Part shown: positions 27,278 through 35,934 of the stretch, one piece after another | Position numbering within the stretch: position 1 is the first letter of the stretch | How the letters are laid out: every line of letters starts with the position of its first letter | Source of the DNA: an uncultured Schlesneria sp. | Lineage (GTDB): Bacteria; Planctomycetota; Planctomycetia; Planctomycetales; Planctomycetaceae | Length of the DNA stretch: 52,208 nt | Direction: 5' to 3' | Assembly: GCA_903871875.1 (NCBI GenBank) | Contig: CAIQIR010000009.1 | Location: 1 to 52,208, forward strand | Made by a program: the position numbers and the translations under genes | The notes under the pieces: generated by a model | The model's database searches: none | What the model was told of the DNA's origin: nothing | What the model saw: the letters and a program-made list of their open reading frames with translations, nothing else

Positions 27278-30064
27278 ATGGGAATTCGGTCGTTCTGTCG
27301 AGTGGTACTGTGGGGCTTGTGTGCGACGGGGACTGTCGCATTCGGGGCCGATCAGACGCATCCTCGCATTCCCGGCTATGAACGCTTCTATGCGTCAGCA
27401 CCGCCGAAGCCAACCGACGACGATGACGAATCCATTAAACTGGATCCGGTCCTTGGCGGGCGGTTGCTGCTGAGTGAACTCAATTGCACGTCTTGCCATG
27501 CGGAACAGGCCGACGCGAAAGTTCGCCTCTCACGGAAGCAGGCCCCCGTTCTGGACGAAATCGGCACCCGCGTGAAGATCGACTGGCTGCGGGCCTATCT
27601 CACCAATCCCCAGGCGATCAAGCCGGGGACCACGATGCCCGATCTGATCGCGGCGCTGCCCGCAGCGGAACGGGCGGCCAGCGTCGAAGCGCTGACGCAT
27701 TTTCTGGCTTCGACGGGAACGATGGCCGAAATCCGTCCCGACCCGGCCGCCGCAGCGAAAGGGGCGACCTTGTTTCACAAAGTCGGTTGCCTGGCCTGCC
27801 ACAACGATCGACAGGACAATTCGCCCGATCTGGCCACGTCGGCACCTCTGCCGGATGTCGGAAAGAAATACTCTGCCCCCAGTCTGATGGTGTTTCTGAA
27901 GGACCCGCTGAAACCTCGTCCCTCGGGACGCATGCCGTCGTTGGGGCTGACCGATGAGGAAGTCCGCAACCTGGCCCATTACTTCGTGCGCGAGGGCGTG
28001 ACGACTCCGAATGTCAGCTACGCCTTGTACCACGGCAGTTGGAACGCGATGCCGAAATTCCGTGATTTGAAACCGGTCGCGCAGGGTGAAACGTCGGGCT
28101 TCGATGTCGCCGTCGCGGATCGCCCGGGTAACTTTGCCATTCAATTCACCTCGTACTTGCAGATCCGAAAAGCGGGTGAATACCGATTCTGGCTGGGCTC
28201 TGACGATGGCAGCAAACTGATCATTGATGACCAGGTGATCGTGGACAACGATGCAGTCCACCCCTTCGCGACGAATCAGGGACGCACCACACTGACGGCC
28301 GGATTCCACAAGGTTGTGGTCGAGTTCTTTCAAGGCGGCGGCGAGGCCACATTGGTTGTGAATATCGCCGGACAAGATCTGACTCGGCAACCTCTGTCGG
28401 GCTTCGCGTTCCTCGAACCCTGCATTCCAGCACCCGTTCCCGGTAGCCAGACGTCGACGTTTTCGCTCGATTCCAATCTGGTCGCGCGCGGCCGGGAATT
28501 ATTTGCGACATTGGGATGCGCGTCCTGCCATCAGCTCAACCCAGGCGATCAACCGGTCGCGACCAGATTGAAAGCCAAGGCCCTCGCCGATGTTTCGGCC
28601 GATGCCGGCTGCCTGGCCGAGACAGTTAAGGGCTCTGCCCCGCGGTATGCTCTGACCGCGACGCAACGAGCCTCACTGACGCTCGCGATCAAGTCGCCAA
28701 TGGAAGAAAGCCCGGCGGAAACGGTTCAGCGGACGCTGATGGCAATGAATTGCTACGCCTGCCATCAGCGAGACAAAGTGGGCGGTGTGGAAGAGGCTCG
28801 CAATGCGACCTTCGAATCGCTGCAGAAAGAGATGGGTGACGAAGGCCGCCTGCCGCCCACATTGACTGGCGTCGGAGACAAACTGCGACCCGAATGGTTG
28901 AAGCAAGTGCTGAACAACAGCGCCGACGATCGCAAACATTATCTCGTGACCCGGATGCCGAAGTTCGGCCCCAGCAATGTCGAGCCGCTGGGAGAGTTGC
29001 TGACCGTCGTCGACCTGCGTCCAGACACGATGCCTAAAGCCGATTTCGCCGAACCGGAATATCGAGTGAAGTCTGCCGGGCGCCACCTTGTCGGAGGCCA
29101 TGCCCTCTCGTGCATCAAATGCCACGACTTTGGACCTCATCCGTCTACCGGTGTGCGGGCCATCAATCTGAGCACGATGACCCAGCGACTGCGCCCCGAT
29201 TGGTTCTATCGCTATGTGCTCGATCCCCAAACCTATCGCCGAGGCACTCGCATGCCCGCGCCGTGGCCATTCGGCCAGGCCACAATTCGCGACACGCTGA
29301 ATGCGGATGTGAACCAGCAAATCCAAGCCGTCTGGTCGTATCTTGCCGATCGCGACAAGGCCTCGGTTCCGTATGGACTGATCCGCGAATCGATCGAATT
29401 GAAACCTCAGTCAGAACCGATCATCTATCGGAATTTCATTGAGGGCGCAGGAACCCGCGCCATCGGCGTGGGCTATCCAGAAGGAGTCAACCTGGCTTTC
29501 GACGCCAACAATCTGCGACTGGCCCTGATCTGGCACGGCCCCTTCATCGACGCGTCACGTCATTGGACGGGGCGTGGTGCGGGCTTTGAACCACCGCTGG
29601 GGGATGACATTCTGCCCTCGCCCAATCAAGTTCCTTTTCTGGTGCTGGACCAGCCGGAACAAGAGTTCCCAAAGGAACTGACGCGGGAAGCCGGTGACAA
29701 ATTCCTGGGCTATGAACTCGATACTCAGCAGCGACCGATCTTCCGTTATTCGATGTCACACCTGACCGTAAAAGATCATTTCGAACCCGTGAAAGGAACG
29801 GACAAAGCGGTCGGTCTGAAGAGAACGCTGCAGTTCCAGGGAACAGGGGAAACCAGTCCGCTGTATTACCGCGCGGCGGTGGCCGACAAACTGGAAGACG
29901 CAGGAGCAGGCCAGTACCGAATCGATCACGTTTGGACGACCGAAATCAGTGCGACGGGACCGGATAAACCCAGCATTCGGACTTCGGCGGGGAAGAAAGA
30001 ACTCCTCGTTCCCATTCGCCTGAAGAATGGCCAAGCGACGATTTCCCAAGCTTACATCTGGTGA
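27278..30064 (+). CDS. Large exported multi-haem c-type cytochrome with PA14-like domain
   Basis: 928 residues from ATG at 27278 (GGAGA seven bases upstream), giving a signal peptide MGIRSFCRVVLWGLCATGTV ending near FGAD. Five haem-binding CxxCH motifs: CTSCH (about 70), CLACH (171), CASCH (414), CYACH (492), CIKCH (612). A PA14-like carbohydrate-binding domain lies between (about 258-368; YRFWLGSDDGSKLIIDDQVI). The C-terminal third (about 690-928) has no haem motif and is beta-rich. This planctomycete arrangement of cytochromes with PA14 or related domains is thought to couple polymer binding and electron transfer at the cell surface; the actual substrate is unknown. Located in the periplasm or outer envelope. 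Preceded by the permease with a 200-base gap. Confidence 0.88.
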   Translation: MGIRSFCRVVLWGLCATGTVAFGADQTHPRIPGYERFYASAPPKPTDDDDESIKLDPVLGGRLLLSELNCTSCHAEQADAKVRLSRKQAPVLDEIGTRVKIDWLRAYLTNPQAIKPGTTMPDLIAALPAAERAASVEALTHFLASTGTMAEIRPDPAAAAKGATLFHKVGCLACHNDRQDNSPDLATSAPLPDVGKKYSAPSLMVFLKDPLKPRPSGRMPSLGLTDEEVRNLAHYFVREGVTTPNVSYALYHGSWNAMPKFRDLKPVAQGETSGFDVAVADRPGNFAIQFTSYLQIRKAGEYRFWLGSDDGSKLIIDDQVIVDNDAVHPFATNQGRTTLTAGFHKVVVEFFQGGGEATLVVNIAGQDLTRQPLSGFAFLEPCIPAPVPGSQTSTFSLDSNLVARGRELFATLGCASCHQLNPGDQPVATRLKAKALADVSADAGCLAETVKGSAPRYALTATQRASLTLAIKSPMEESPAETVQRTLMAMNCYACHQRDKVGGVEEARNATFESLQKEMGDEGRLPPTLTGVGDKLRPEWLKQVLNNSADDRKHYLVTRMPKFGPSNVEPLGELLTVVDLRPDTMPKADFAEPEYRVKSAGRHLVGGHALSCIKCHDFGPHPSTGVRAINLSTMTQRLRPDWFYRYVLDPQTYRRGTRMPAPWPFGQATIRDTLNADVNQQIQAVWSYLADRDKASVPYGLIRESIELKPQSEPIIYRNFIEGAGTRAIGVGYPEGVNLAFDANNLRLALIWHGPFIDASRHWTGRGAGFEPPLGDDILPSPNQVPFLVLDQPEQEFPKELTREAGDKFLGYELDTQQRPIFRYSMSHLTVKDHFEPVKGTDKAVGLKRTLQFQGTGETSPLYYRAAVADKLEDAGAGQYRIDHVWTTEISATGPDKPSIRTSAGKKELLVPIRLKNGQATISQAYIW

Positions 30065-30534
30065 TGCGTCCGACTCGATAATGCACAAACCGATATCAGT
30101 GCCACCGCGGCCGAGACGAACATCCCAGAAATCAAATCAACGCACGGCTTTCGGCTGAAGCAAGTTCCGTTCGTGATTTTGCGGATTCGGCTCGGTGTAT
30201 TCCAAAAAGAGTAGTCGGCTGAAAGCATAGGCGCTCGCCCGGAGCTGGCCATCAGACCATCCCCGGCTACACTTCCAGCCGACATACCCTTGGTGGAAAC
30301 GACCGCGAAACAAGATTCAATTCCAGCATCCGTGCAGCGGTCGAGGCCGAAGTCATTTCGACATCCGCATGGAAAGCAATGCCCGTGCCGCGTTTCAAAG
30401 CGAGAGCCACAAATCCTGATTTTGCGATAACGCTAAGCGAAAAACGGGCCTGCAAAAGTTGCACATCCGCTCACACTTTCGGACGACTGCCCAGTAGAAA
30501 GGCAACATCGCTCAAAGAATCTCACGAACCGGAA
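30065..30534. other. Gap between convergent genes
   Basis: About 470 bases between the cytochrome (plus) and gcvPA (minus). A minus-strand frame of about 58 codons (30151-30327, ending LLQPKAVR) is stop-free but has no credible start. Otherwise I see nothing. Length beyond that needed for two terminators may mark a decayed gene. Confidence 0.35.
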
Positions 30535-31899
30535 TCATCCGTTCGCGGACAACGCGCTGACCAGATTGTCGATTTCCTGGCGGGTGCGCGATTCGGTGAC
30601 GGCGACCAACAAGCATTGGTCCTTTTCCTCGGCGGAAAGCCAATCGAGTCCCGTTAGACGGTTAAGTGCGGGGCCAATATCAATGTTCGCCGCAGCCGCT
30701 TTGCGGATTGCCACATCCGCCCCATCGCGGTACTTGAGCACAAATTCCTTGAAAAACGGTGGCCTGAACATCAGTTCGCAGCCTTCGATCAGTTTCAGCC
30801 GATCAGCGGCGTAATGCGCCTTGCGGCAACTGAGTTCCGCCACTTCCCTCAGCCCCGTTGGCCCCAGCAAAGAGAGGTAAACGGTGGCACGCAGGGCCAT
30901 CAATCCCTGATTTGTGCAGATGTTGCTCATCGCCCCCGCGCGGCGGATATGTTGTTCACGAGCCTGCAGGTTCAGGAAGAAGCACCGCTGGCCGTTTCGA
31001 TCCACCGTTTGACCGATCAACCGTCCCGGCATCTTGCGAACGAATTGTTGCCGACAGGCGAGAATTCCCAGATACGGACCACCGAATTGCAGCGGGATGC
31101 CCAGCACCTGTCCTTCGGCCACCGCGATATCGGCACCGCATTCACCCGGACGTTTCAGGATGCCCATACTCAGCGGATCAAATGACTGCACCAACAGCGC
31201 CCCGACCTGATGGGCCAGGTCGGCAATCGTTTGGACGTCTTCGAGACAGCCGAAGAAGTTGGGCTGCTGCACAACGACACAAGCCGTCTGATCATTGATC
31301 GCGGCTTCCAACGTCGCCAGATCCACCACTCCAGCGGGCGTCGGCACCACGACGACTTCCGTCGTCTTATTGACGAGATAAGTCGTCAGCGTTTCGACGT
31401 ATTCCGGATTCGTCGATCGCAAAATCACGACGCGTCCGTCTCGACTGGTGCAGCGCATGGCCATCAACACCGCTTCGGTGACGCCACTGCCACCGTCGTA
31501 CAGACTGGCATTGGCCACATCGAGTCCGCTCAATTCGGCGATCAGCGATTGGAACTCGAAAAACGCCTGCAGAGTTCCCTGACTGGCTTCGGCCTGATAC
31601 GGGGTATAGGCCGTGTAGAACTCGCCGCGTGAGGTGATTTCATCGACGACGCTGGGGATGAAATGATCATACGCCCCACCGCCGAGAAAGCAGGCACGAG
31701 CGGACGCACCGACGTTCTGCGCAGCCAATTTGCTGAGGTGCTGTTGTAGTTCCAGCTCGGTCAGTGCGGCGGGCAGACGAAGCGGCTGTTGCAGCTGCAA
31801 TCCCGCAGGAATCTGGTCGACCAGGGTTTGAAGCGAGTCGACTCCGACTCGTTCCAGCATCTGCTGCTGTTCGTCAGCAGTCGTAAACAGGTAAGACAC
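30535..31899 (-). CDS. gcvPA: Glycine dehydrogenase (decarboxylating) subunit 1
   Basis: 454 residues from GTG at 31899 (GTG-SYLFTTADEQQQMLERV), 23 bases after the gcvH stop; the frame reaches back to 31944, overlapping gcvH, but the family N-terminus fits the GTG. It is the N-terminal half of the split P-protein, forming an alpha2beta2 enzyme with GcvPB; the pyridoxal-phosphate lysine is on GcvPB. Family motifs: FLGGGAYDHFIPSVVDEIT, AYTPYQAEASQGTLQAFFEF, NASLYDGGSGVTEA. Length matches the usual near 450. gcvPB and gcvT are not in the window. Confidence 0.93.
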   Translation of the reverse strand: MSYLFTTADEQQQMLERVGVDSLQTLVDQIPAGLQLQQPLRLPAALTELELQQHLSKLAAQNVGASARACFLGGGAYDHFIPSVVDEITSRGEFYTAYTPYQAEASQGTLQAFFEFQSLIAELSGLDVANASLYDGGSGVTEAVLMAMRCTSRDGRVVILRSTNPEYVETLTTYLVNKTTEVVVVPTPAGVVDLATLEAAINDQTACVVVQQPNFFGCLEDVQTIADLAHQVGALLVQSFDPLSMGILKRPGECGADIAVAEGQVLGIPLQFGGPYLGILACRQQFVRKMPGRLIGQTVDRNGQRCFFLNLQAREQHIRRAGAMSNICTNQGLMALRATVYLSLLGPTGLREVAELSCRKAHYAADRLKLIEGCELMFRPPFFKEFVLKYRDGADVAIRKAAAANIDIGPALNRLTGLDWLSAEEKDQCLLVAVTESRTRQEIDNLVSALSANG

Positions 31900-31922
31900 C
31901 AGCAAAACTTTCTTGGCATTTT

Positions 31923-32342
31923 CTAATGTTGAGCGGCGTCGCAATGAGCCTTGTATTGGGCCTGGTCGAGCAGATTCGACAGTTCACCCGGATTGGCCAT
32001 GCGCACTTTGATCATCCAGCCATCCGCGAAGGGACTGGTGGTGAGCAGATCCAACTCGGCAGACAAAGTCTTGCCGTCGGGGCCCCGTCGTTCGGTCAGC
32101 CGTTCGTTTCGGGCGATCACTTCGCCACTGACCGGAGCGTACAGATCGCTGACGGCCTTGACGCTTTCGACTTCGCCGAAAGCCTGACCCTGCACGATCT
32201 TTTTCCCCACGGCGGGCAAATCAGCAAACACCAGATCGCTCAGCAAGTGCACGGCAAAATCAGTGATGCCAATGGTTGCCGTGTCGCCTTCGATGGCGAC
32301 CCATTCATGGGTTTTCGAGTATTTGAGTTGATCGGGACTCAT
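31923..32342 (-). CDS. gcvH: Glycine cleavage system H protein
   Basis: 139 residues; ATG at 32342. The lipoyl carrier shuttles the aminomethyl group between P, T and L proteins. The lipoylated Lys is about 62 in the motif GEVESVKAVSDLYAPVSGEV. N-terminus YSKTHEWVAIEGDTATIGIT is typical. The section after NERLTERRGPDGKTLSAELD is slightly longer than in the E. coli protein, giving 139 rather than about 128 residues. It lies between rpiB (53-base gap) and gcvPA (23-base gap), all on the minus strand, so one transcript is likely. Confidence 0.94.
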   Translation of the reverse strand: MSPDQLKYSKTHEWVAIEGDTATIGITDFAVHLLSDLVFADLPAVGKKIVQGQAFGEVESVKAVSDLYAPVSGEVIARNERLTERRGPDGKTLSAELDLLTTSPFADGWMIKVRMANPGELSNLLDQAQYKAHCDAAQH

Positions 32343-32395
32343 GGGCTGGCAGGACTCCGTTCGGTGTGGTCGAAACTGTCTCCTTGTTGTCGCAA

Positions 32396-32872
32396 CTATT
32401 CACACGGAGTGCAATGGGTCTGACCACTTTCCACCTGATGCTCGAGGTCGGCAATTTTGCCGATTCGACGGGCGTGACGGCCCCCTTCGAACGCGGTTTC
32501 CAACCAGATCTCGATCATTCGCAGGGTCAACCGTTCCCCCAGCAAGTCGGCCGACAGACACAAAACGTTGGCGTCGTTGTGCCGGCGACTCATTTCGGCC
32601 GTTAATTCATCATGGCACAGCGCCGCCCGAACGCCCGGGAATTTGTTGGCGACAATGCTCATTCCAATCCCGCTGCCGCAGATCAAAATCGCGCGATCGG
32701 CCTGACCATCGGAAACCGCCCGTGACCCTTTCGAACCATAGTCGGGGTAGTCGACAATTTCGGCGGTCAAAGGCCCCAAATCAATGGTTTCATGCCCCAA
32801 TTCGGCAACCTGGGCAAGGATTCGTGCCTTCACTTGAAAGCCGCGATGATCACTGGCGACGACAATTTTCAT
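32396..32872 (-). CDS. rpiB: Ribose-5-phosphate isomerase B
   Basis: 158 residues from ATG at 32872 (MKIVVASDHRGFQVKARILA). It interconverts ribose-5-phosphate and ribulose-5-phosphate in the pentose phosphate pathway. Family motifs: ASDHRGF, DYPDYGSKGSRAV, the catalytic loop LICGSGIGMSIVANKFPGVR, and RRHNDANVLCLSADLLGERL. In RpiB the active-site base is a Cys within the CGSG loop, present here. First gene of the rpiB-gcvH-gcvPA unit. Confidence 0.95.
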   Translation of the reverse strand: MKIVVASDHRGFQVKARILAQVAELGHETIDLGPLTAEIVDYPDYGSKGSRAVSDGQADRAILICGSGIGMSIVANKFPGVRAALCHDELTAEMSRRHNDANVLCLSADLLGERLTLRMIEIWLETAFEGGRHARRIGKIADLEHQVESGQTHCTPCE

Positions 32873-33018
32873 AAAACTGGACTCAATTCTCTGAGCGGAC
32901 GCTGACAGGAGGGATGCGATCGGAATAGAAAAACCACCAAGCCACCGGTCCCAAGGCGACTTTGTTGGCCCTGATTTTGACTCTCTAGAACCGACTTTCG
33001 ATTTTCACGGATTTTTCC

Positions 33019-33047
33019 GAACGGGGTATTGTAACAAGAACCCGTTC
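33019..33047 (-). terminator. Weak hairpin downstream of the YrdC-phosphatase fusion
   Basis: GAACGGG (33019-33025) and CCCGTTC (33041-33047) are a 7-bp inverted repeat just beyond the stop codon at 33059 (minus). There is no T-run in the right place, so function is doubtful. Confidence 0.3.
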
Positions 33048-33058
33048 CAGAAAAGAGC

Positions 33059-34180
33059 TTACGATTTCGAAGGTACGAGATGAGTCAGCAACGTCTTTAA
33101 ATGGTGTTCAATACTAATCTTACACGCGGTGTATTCTCGAGGCCCCCCGCCGTACGGATCAGCAATATCCTGATGGTCTGATGATAAGAGGCTGACTCGG
33201 CTGGCAAGGTCGGGGTATTCATTCAAAATTGACTGACGATGACCGCTGGTCATCGTCAGAATATGATCCGCATGTAGCAGAAGGCGTTCCGTCAGCGGCT
33301 GGCTTTCGTGATTACGAAGGTCGATCCCCTCTTCCGCCAGAATGCTCACCGCCTCACGGCTCGCTGGAGCACCGTTTCCCGCGGACAAACCGGCGGAAAG
33401 AACATTGTAGCCGCGATCCATCAACTCTTCGTCGTGACATTTCAAGTGATCTGACAAGAGTTTGCGAAACAACGCTTCCGCCATGGGGCTGCGGCAGGTA
33501 TTTCCCGTACAAACAAACAGATAAACTTCGCTGCATAACCGCTTGATGGTGCAATCGGAAACGACGCCCTGTTCGGCAACTTCCCAACCATTTTCCTCAA
33601 TTCGAACAATTGTCGACGCATCGCCGTACCGGCAAGGCCCCTCATCAAAAATGATTGAGACGTGATCGCCGAATTGTGACGCAACCTCTGCTGCGCTGCG
33701 CGGCATCAGACCACTGGGCATCCGTTCTGCACAGGCGACCAAAGGAGCCGGACAAAGCTTCAGCACCTCTTGCAAAACGCTCTGCGCCGACACCCGAAAA
33801 CTGATCGTCCCGTCCTGCGACATCAACGCCTTTCGGGTAGTCTCGCCAAGGTCGTGAAACACGCCTTCAACGACCGATTTTTGTAAGGCCATCGTCAGCG
33901 GGCCCGGCCAGGCGCGGCGGGACAATTTATCGGCGGGAACTGGCATCTGCGGAACATAGTCCCACAATTCAAAACAGGACTTCAGTAGCAACGTCCGACG
34001 ACCATCCGGCTGCAACGCAACCAGCTTTTCCATCCCTTTGGCACTGAGCGGATTCGCCACAATCAGATACACGGTTTCCGTAGGAAACGCGACGAGATCG
34101 CCATCCGCCAAATGATGACACGCGCGATGGATGGCATCGCGAGGATCATCTGTGCGGTGAATTTCGACAATCTGCGTCAT
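33059..34180 (-). CDS. Fusion of YrdC/Sua5-like domain and low-molecular-weight phosphatase
   Basis: 373 residues from ATG at 34180. Residues about 1-205 look like the YrdC/Sua5 fold, which makes threonylcarbamoyl-AMP for tRNA modification: GDLVAFPTETVYLIVANPLS, RAWPGPLTMALQKSV, ERMPSGLMPRSAAEV, GPCRYGDASTIV. The usual PTETVYGLG loop has lost its glycines here (VYLIV), and the Lys-x-Arg substrate loop is weak. Residues about 215-373 are a low-molecular-weight tyrosine phosphatase: P-loop VCTGNTCRSPMAEALF with Cys at about 224 and Arg in CX5R, and the acid loop DIADPYGG. So the phosphatase half looks active and the YrdC half may be regulatory or altered. The fusion joins two families not usually linked; a role in protein dephosphorylation or tRNA modification is open. 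Confidence 0.87.
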   Translation of the reverse strand: MTQIVEIHRTDDPRDAIHRACHHLADGDLVAFPTETVYLIVANPLSAKGMEKLVALQPDGRRTLLLKSCFELWDYVPQMPVPADKLSRRAWPGPLTMALQKSVVEGVFHDLGETTRKALMSQDGTISFRVSAQSVLQEVLKLCPAPLVACAERMPSGLMPRSAAEVASQFGDHVSIIFDEGPCRYGDASTIVRIEENGWEVAEQGVVSDCTIKRLCSEVYLFVCTGNTCRSPMAEALFRKLLSDHLKCHDEELMDRGYNVLSAGLSAGNGAPASREAVSILAEEGIDLRNHESQPLTERLLLHADHILTMTSGHRQSILNEYPDLASRVSLLSSDHQDIADPYGGGPREYTACKISIEHHLKTLLTHLVPSKS

Positions 34181-34527
34181 AAAAAGAGTCCAAGGTCAAT
34201 TCCGCCCTGATCCATGGGCGAAGCGAAGTTGCCGCGATCAATCAAGCTCAGAACATCCACCTCAAACCAGAGACGGACGGAGACGATGCGACAGCAGGAG
34301 TGTATCCGCACGACCGGCAAGGATCAACTACCTGCCGCCCGTCCTCTGAGCCAACTTCTGCTGTACAAGCAGTTTACGGGCACATTTCTCGTGAGGACTT
34401 GAGAACCGGAAGCTGGCGAATTGGGGTAGTTTTTTCCAGCGAACTGCCGACCGAAGCTCGAATCGACGGTTCCGCAAATCCTGTTACGATACGCTTTTCG
34501 TCATCCTCGATCTGGGTGTCCTTCTTC
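34181..34527. other. Divergent promoter region before murC
   Basis: About 350 bases. The murC frame is open back to 34300, but composition is poor there. A weak box pair, TCGACG (34463-34468) and TACGAT (34485-34490) with a 16-base spacer, faces murC. Nothing else was seen. Confidence 0.35.
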
Positions 34528-35934
34528 ATGGACGGCAAGCTTCCACCATCGGCGCATCTGGTCGGCGTGTGCGGATCAGGAATGCGTGCCCTGGCCGAAC
34601 TGTTGCTGGATGCCCATTGGACTCTGACCGGTACCGATTTGTTGCCGGCCAATGCGTCGATCCAAAAACTGATCCAGCGGCACCTGGTCTTTCATCAGGG
34701 ACACCACGAAACCCACGTTCCCTCATCCGTCGATCGGTTGGTGTACAGCCCGGCGATTCCGGCCAGCAATCCCGAACGAATCGAAGCCACACGCCGCGGC
34801 ATTCCCCAATTTTCGTATGGCCAGATGGTGGGCCTGTTGATGGAACAATCCACTGGCGTTTGCCTCGCCGGAACACACGGAAAAAGCACCACCACGGCGA
34901 TGACCGCCCGTATTCTGCAGGCGGCAGGTCGATTGTCGGCGGTGGTCCTGGGTGCCGAATTGTGCGAAACAGGACGCAGTGGCTGGGATGGATCGGGCGA
35001 TCTGTTTGTGGCGGAAAGCTGTGAATTTCAGCAGAGCTTTTTCGATTTCAAACCGCGGTATGCCGCCATACTGGGTATCGAGCCCGATCATTTTGATTGC
35101 TACCCCAATCTCGAGTCCCTGGTCGCGGCATTTCGCCATTTTGCCGGCCAAACCCGCGACGACGGCGTATTGCTCGTCAACGCCGATTGTCCGGTATCGC
35201 CCTCGGTTTCTGCTCAGGCGACCACCAAAGCCAAACGGGTCTCGTTCGGCTTTGGTCCCACGGCCGATTGGCGGGTCGACGCCTGGGCTCCCACCGCCCA
35301 AGGAACACAATTCACCCTGATCCACCAGGGAAAACGCCTGGGCGAGTTCGAACTGAGGTTGCACGGCCGCCACAACGTCTTGAACGCCGTGGCCGCGGCA
35401 GCCCTGTGCCACGAGATAGGCGTGCCAATCGACATGATCCGCCAGTCCCTGGCCGCCTTTCGCGGAATTCGTCGCCGATTCGAGTTTGTCGGCGAATGGA
35501 ACGGGATCACTATTGTGGATGACTACGCTCATCATCCCACCGCCGCGAAAATCACGCTGGAAACCTTGCGGAATCTGGTCGGAACACGGCGAATTCGCTG
35601 TATTTTTCAGCCGCACCAGGTGCTGCGAACGACGATGCTGATGGACGAGTTCGCCGCCAGCTTTGGAGCCGCCGACGAAGTCTGGCTGGCCCCCATCTTC
35701 GCCGCGCGCGAATCGGTCGATGACCGGCCGTTGATGGTCTCGCAAGAGTTGGCGCGACGTCTGACTTCGCACGGAGTGGCCGCACGATCGTTCTCGTCTC
35801 TTGACCAGATCGTGAGCACTTTGGAGGATGCATCTCGCCCCGGAGACGTCATCGTGACCATGGGGGCTGGCGACATTGACCGGATACATCATGAGTTCAC
35901 TCGACGCATTCCAACCGATCCTTCAACGGGATGA
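34528..35934 (+). CDS. murC: UDP-N-acetylmuramate--L-alanine ligase
   Basis: 468 residues from ATG at 34528 (MDGKLPPSAHLVGVCGSGMR); GTG at 34516 is possible, and no strong Shine-Dalgarno site is seen for either. It adds L-Ala to UDP-MurNAc, an early cytosolic step of peptidoglycan synthesis. N-terminal Rossmann part with GVCGSGMRALAELL; ATP loop LAGTHGKSTTTAMTA; FVAESCEFQQSFFDFKP; and late motif IVDDYAHHPTAAKITLETLR. All three Mur-ligase domains are present. Its 3' end overlaps murB by 44 bases, indicating translational coupling in a murC-murB-ddl-ftsQ-like cluster. Confidence 0.94.
   Translation: MDGKLPPSAHLVGVCGSGMRALAELLLDAHWTLTGTDLLPANASIQKLIQRHLVFHQGHHETHVPSSVDRLVYSPAIPASNPERIEATRRGIPQFSYGQMVGLLMEQSTGVCLAGTHGKSTTTAMTARILQAAGRLSAVVLGAELCETGRSGWDGSGDLFVAESCEFQQSFFDFKPRYAAILGIEPDHFDCYPNLESLVAAFRHFAGQTRDDGVLLVNADCPVSPSVSAQATTKAKRVSFGFGPTADWRVDAWAPTAQGTQFTLIHQGKRLGEFELRLHGRHNVLNAVAAAALCHEIGVPIDMIRQSLAAFRGIRRRFEFVGEWNGITIVDDYAHHPTAAKITLETLRNLVGTRRIRCIFQPHQVLRTTMLMDEFAASFGAADEVWLAPIFAARESVDDRPLMVSQELARRLTSHGVAARSFSSLDQIVSTLEDASRPGDVIVTMGAGDIDRIHHEFTRRIPTDPSTG

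Noticed and set aside
30151-30327. Minus-strand frame of about 58 codons in the gap after the cytochrome
   Set aside because: Stop-free and protein-like in places, but there is no ATG/GTG start with a Shine-Dalgarno site and no recognised relative.
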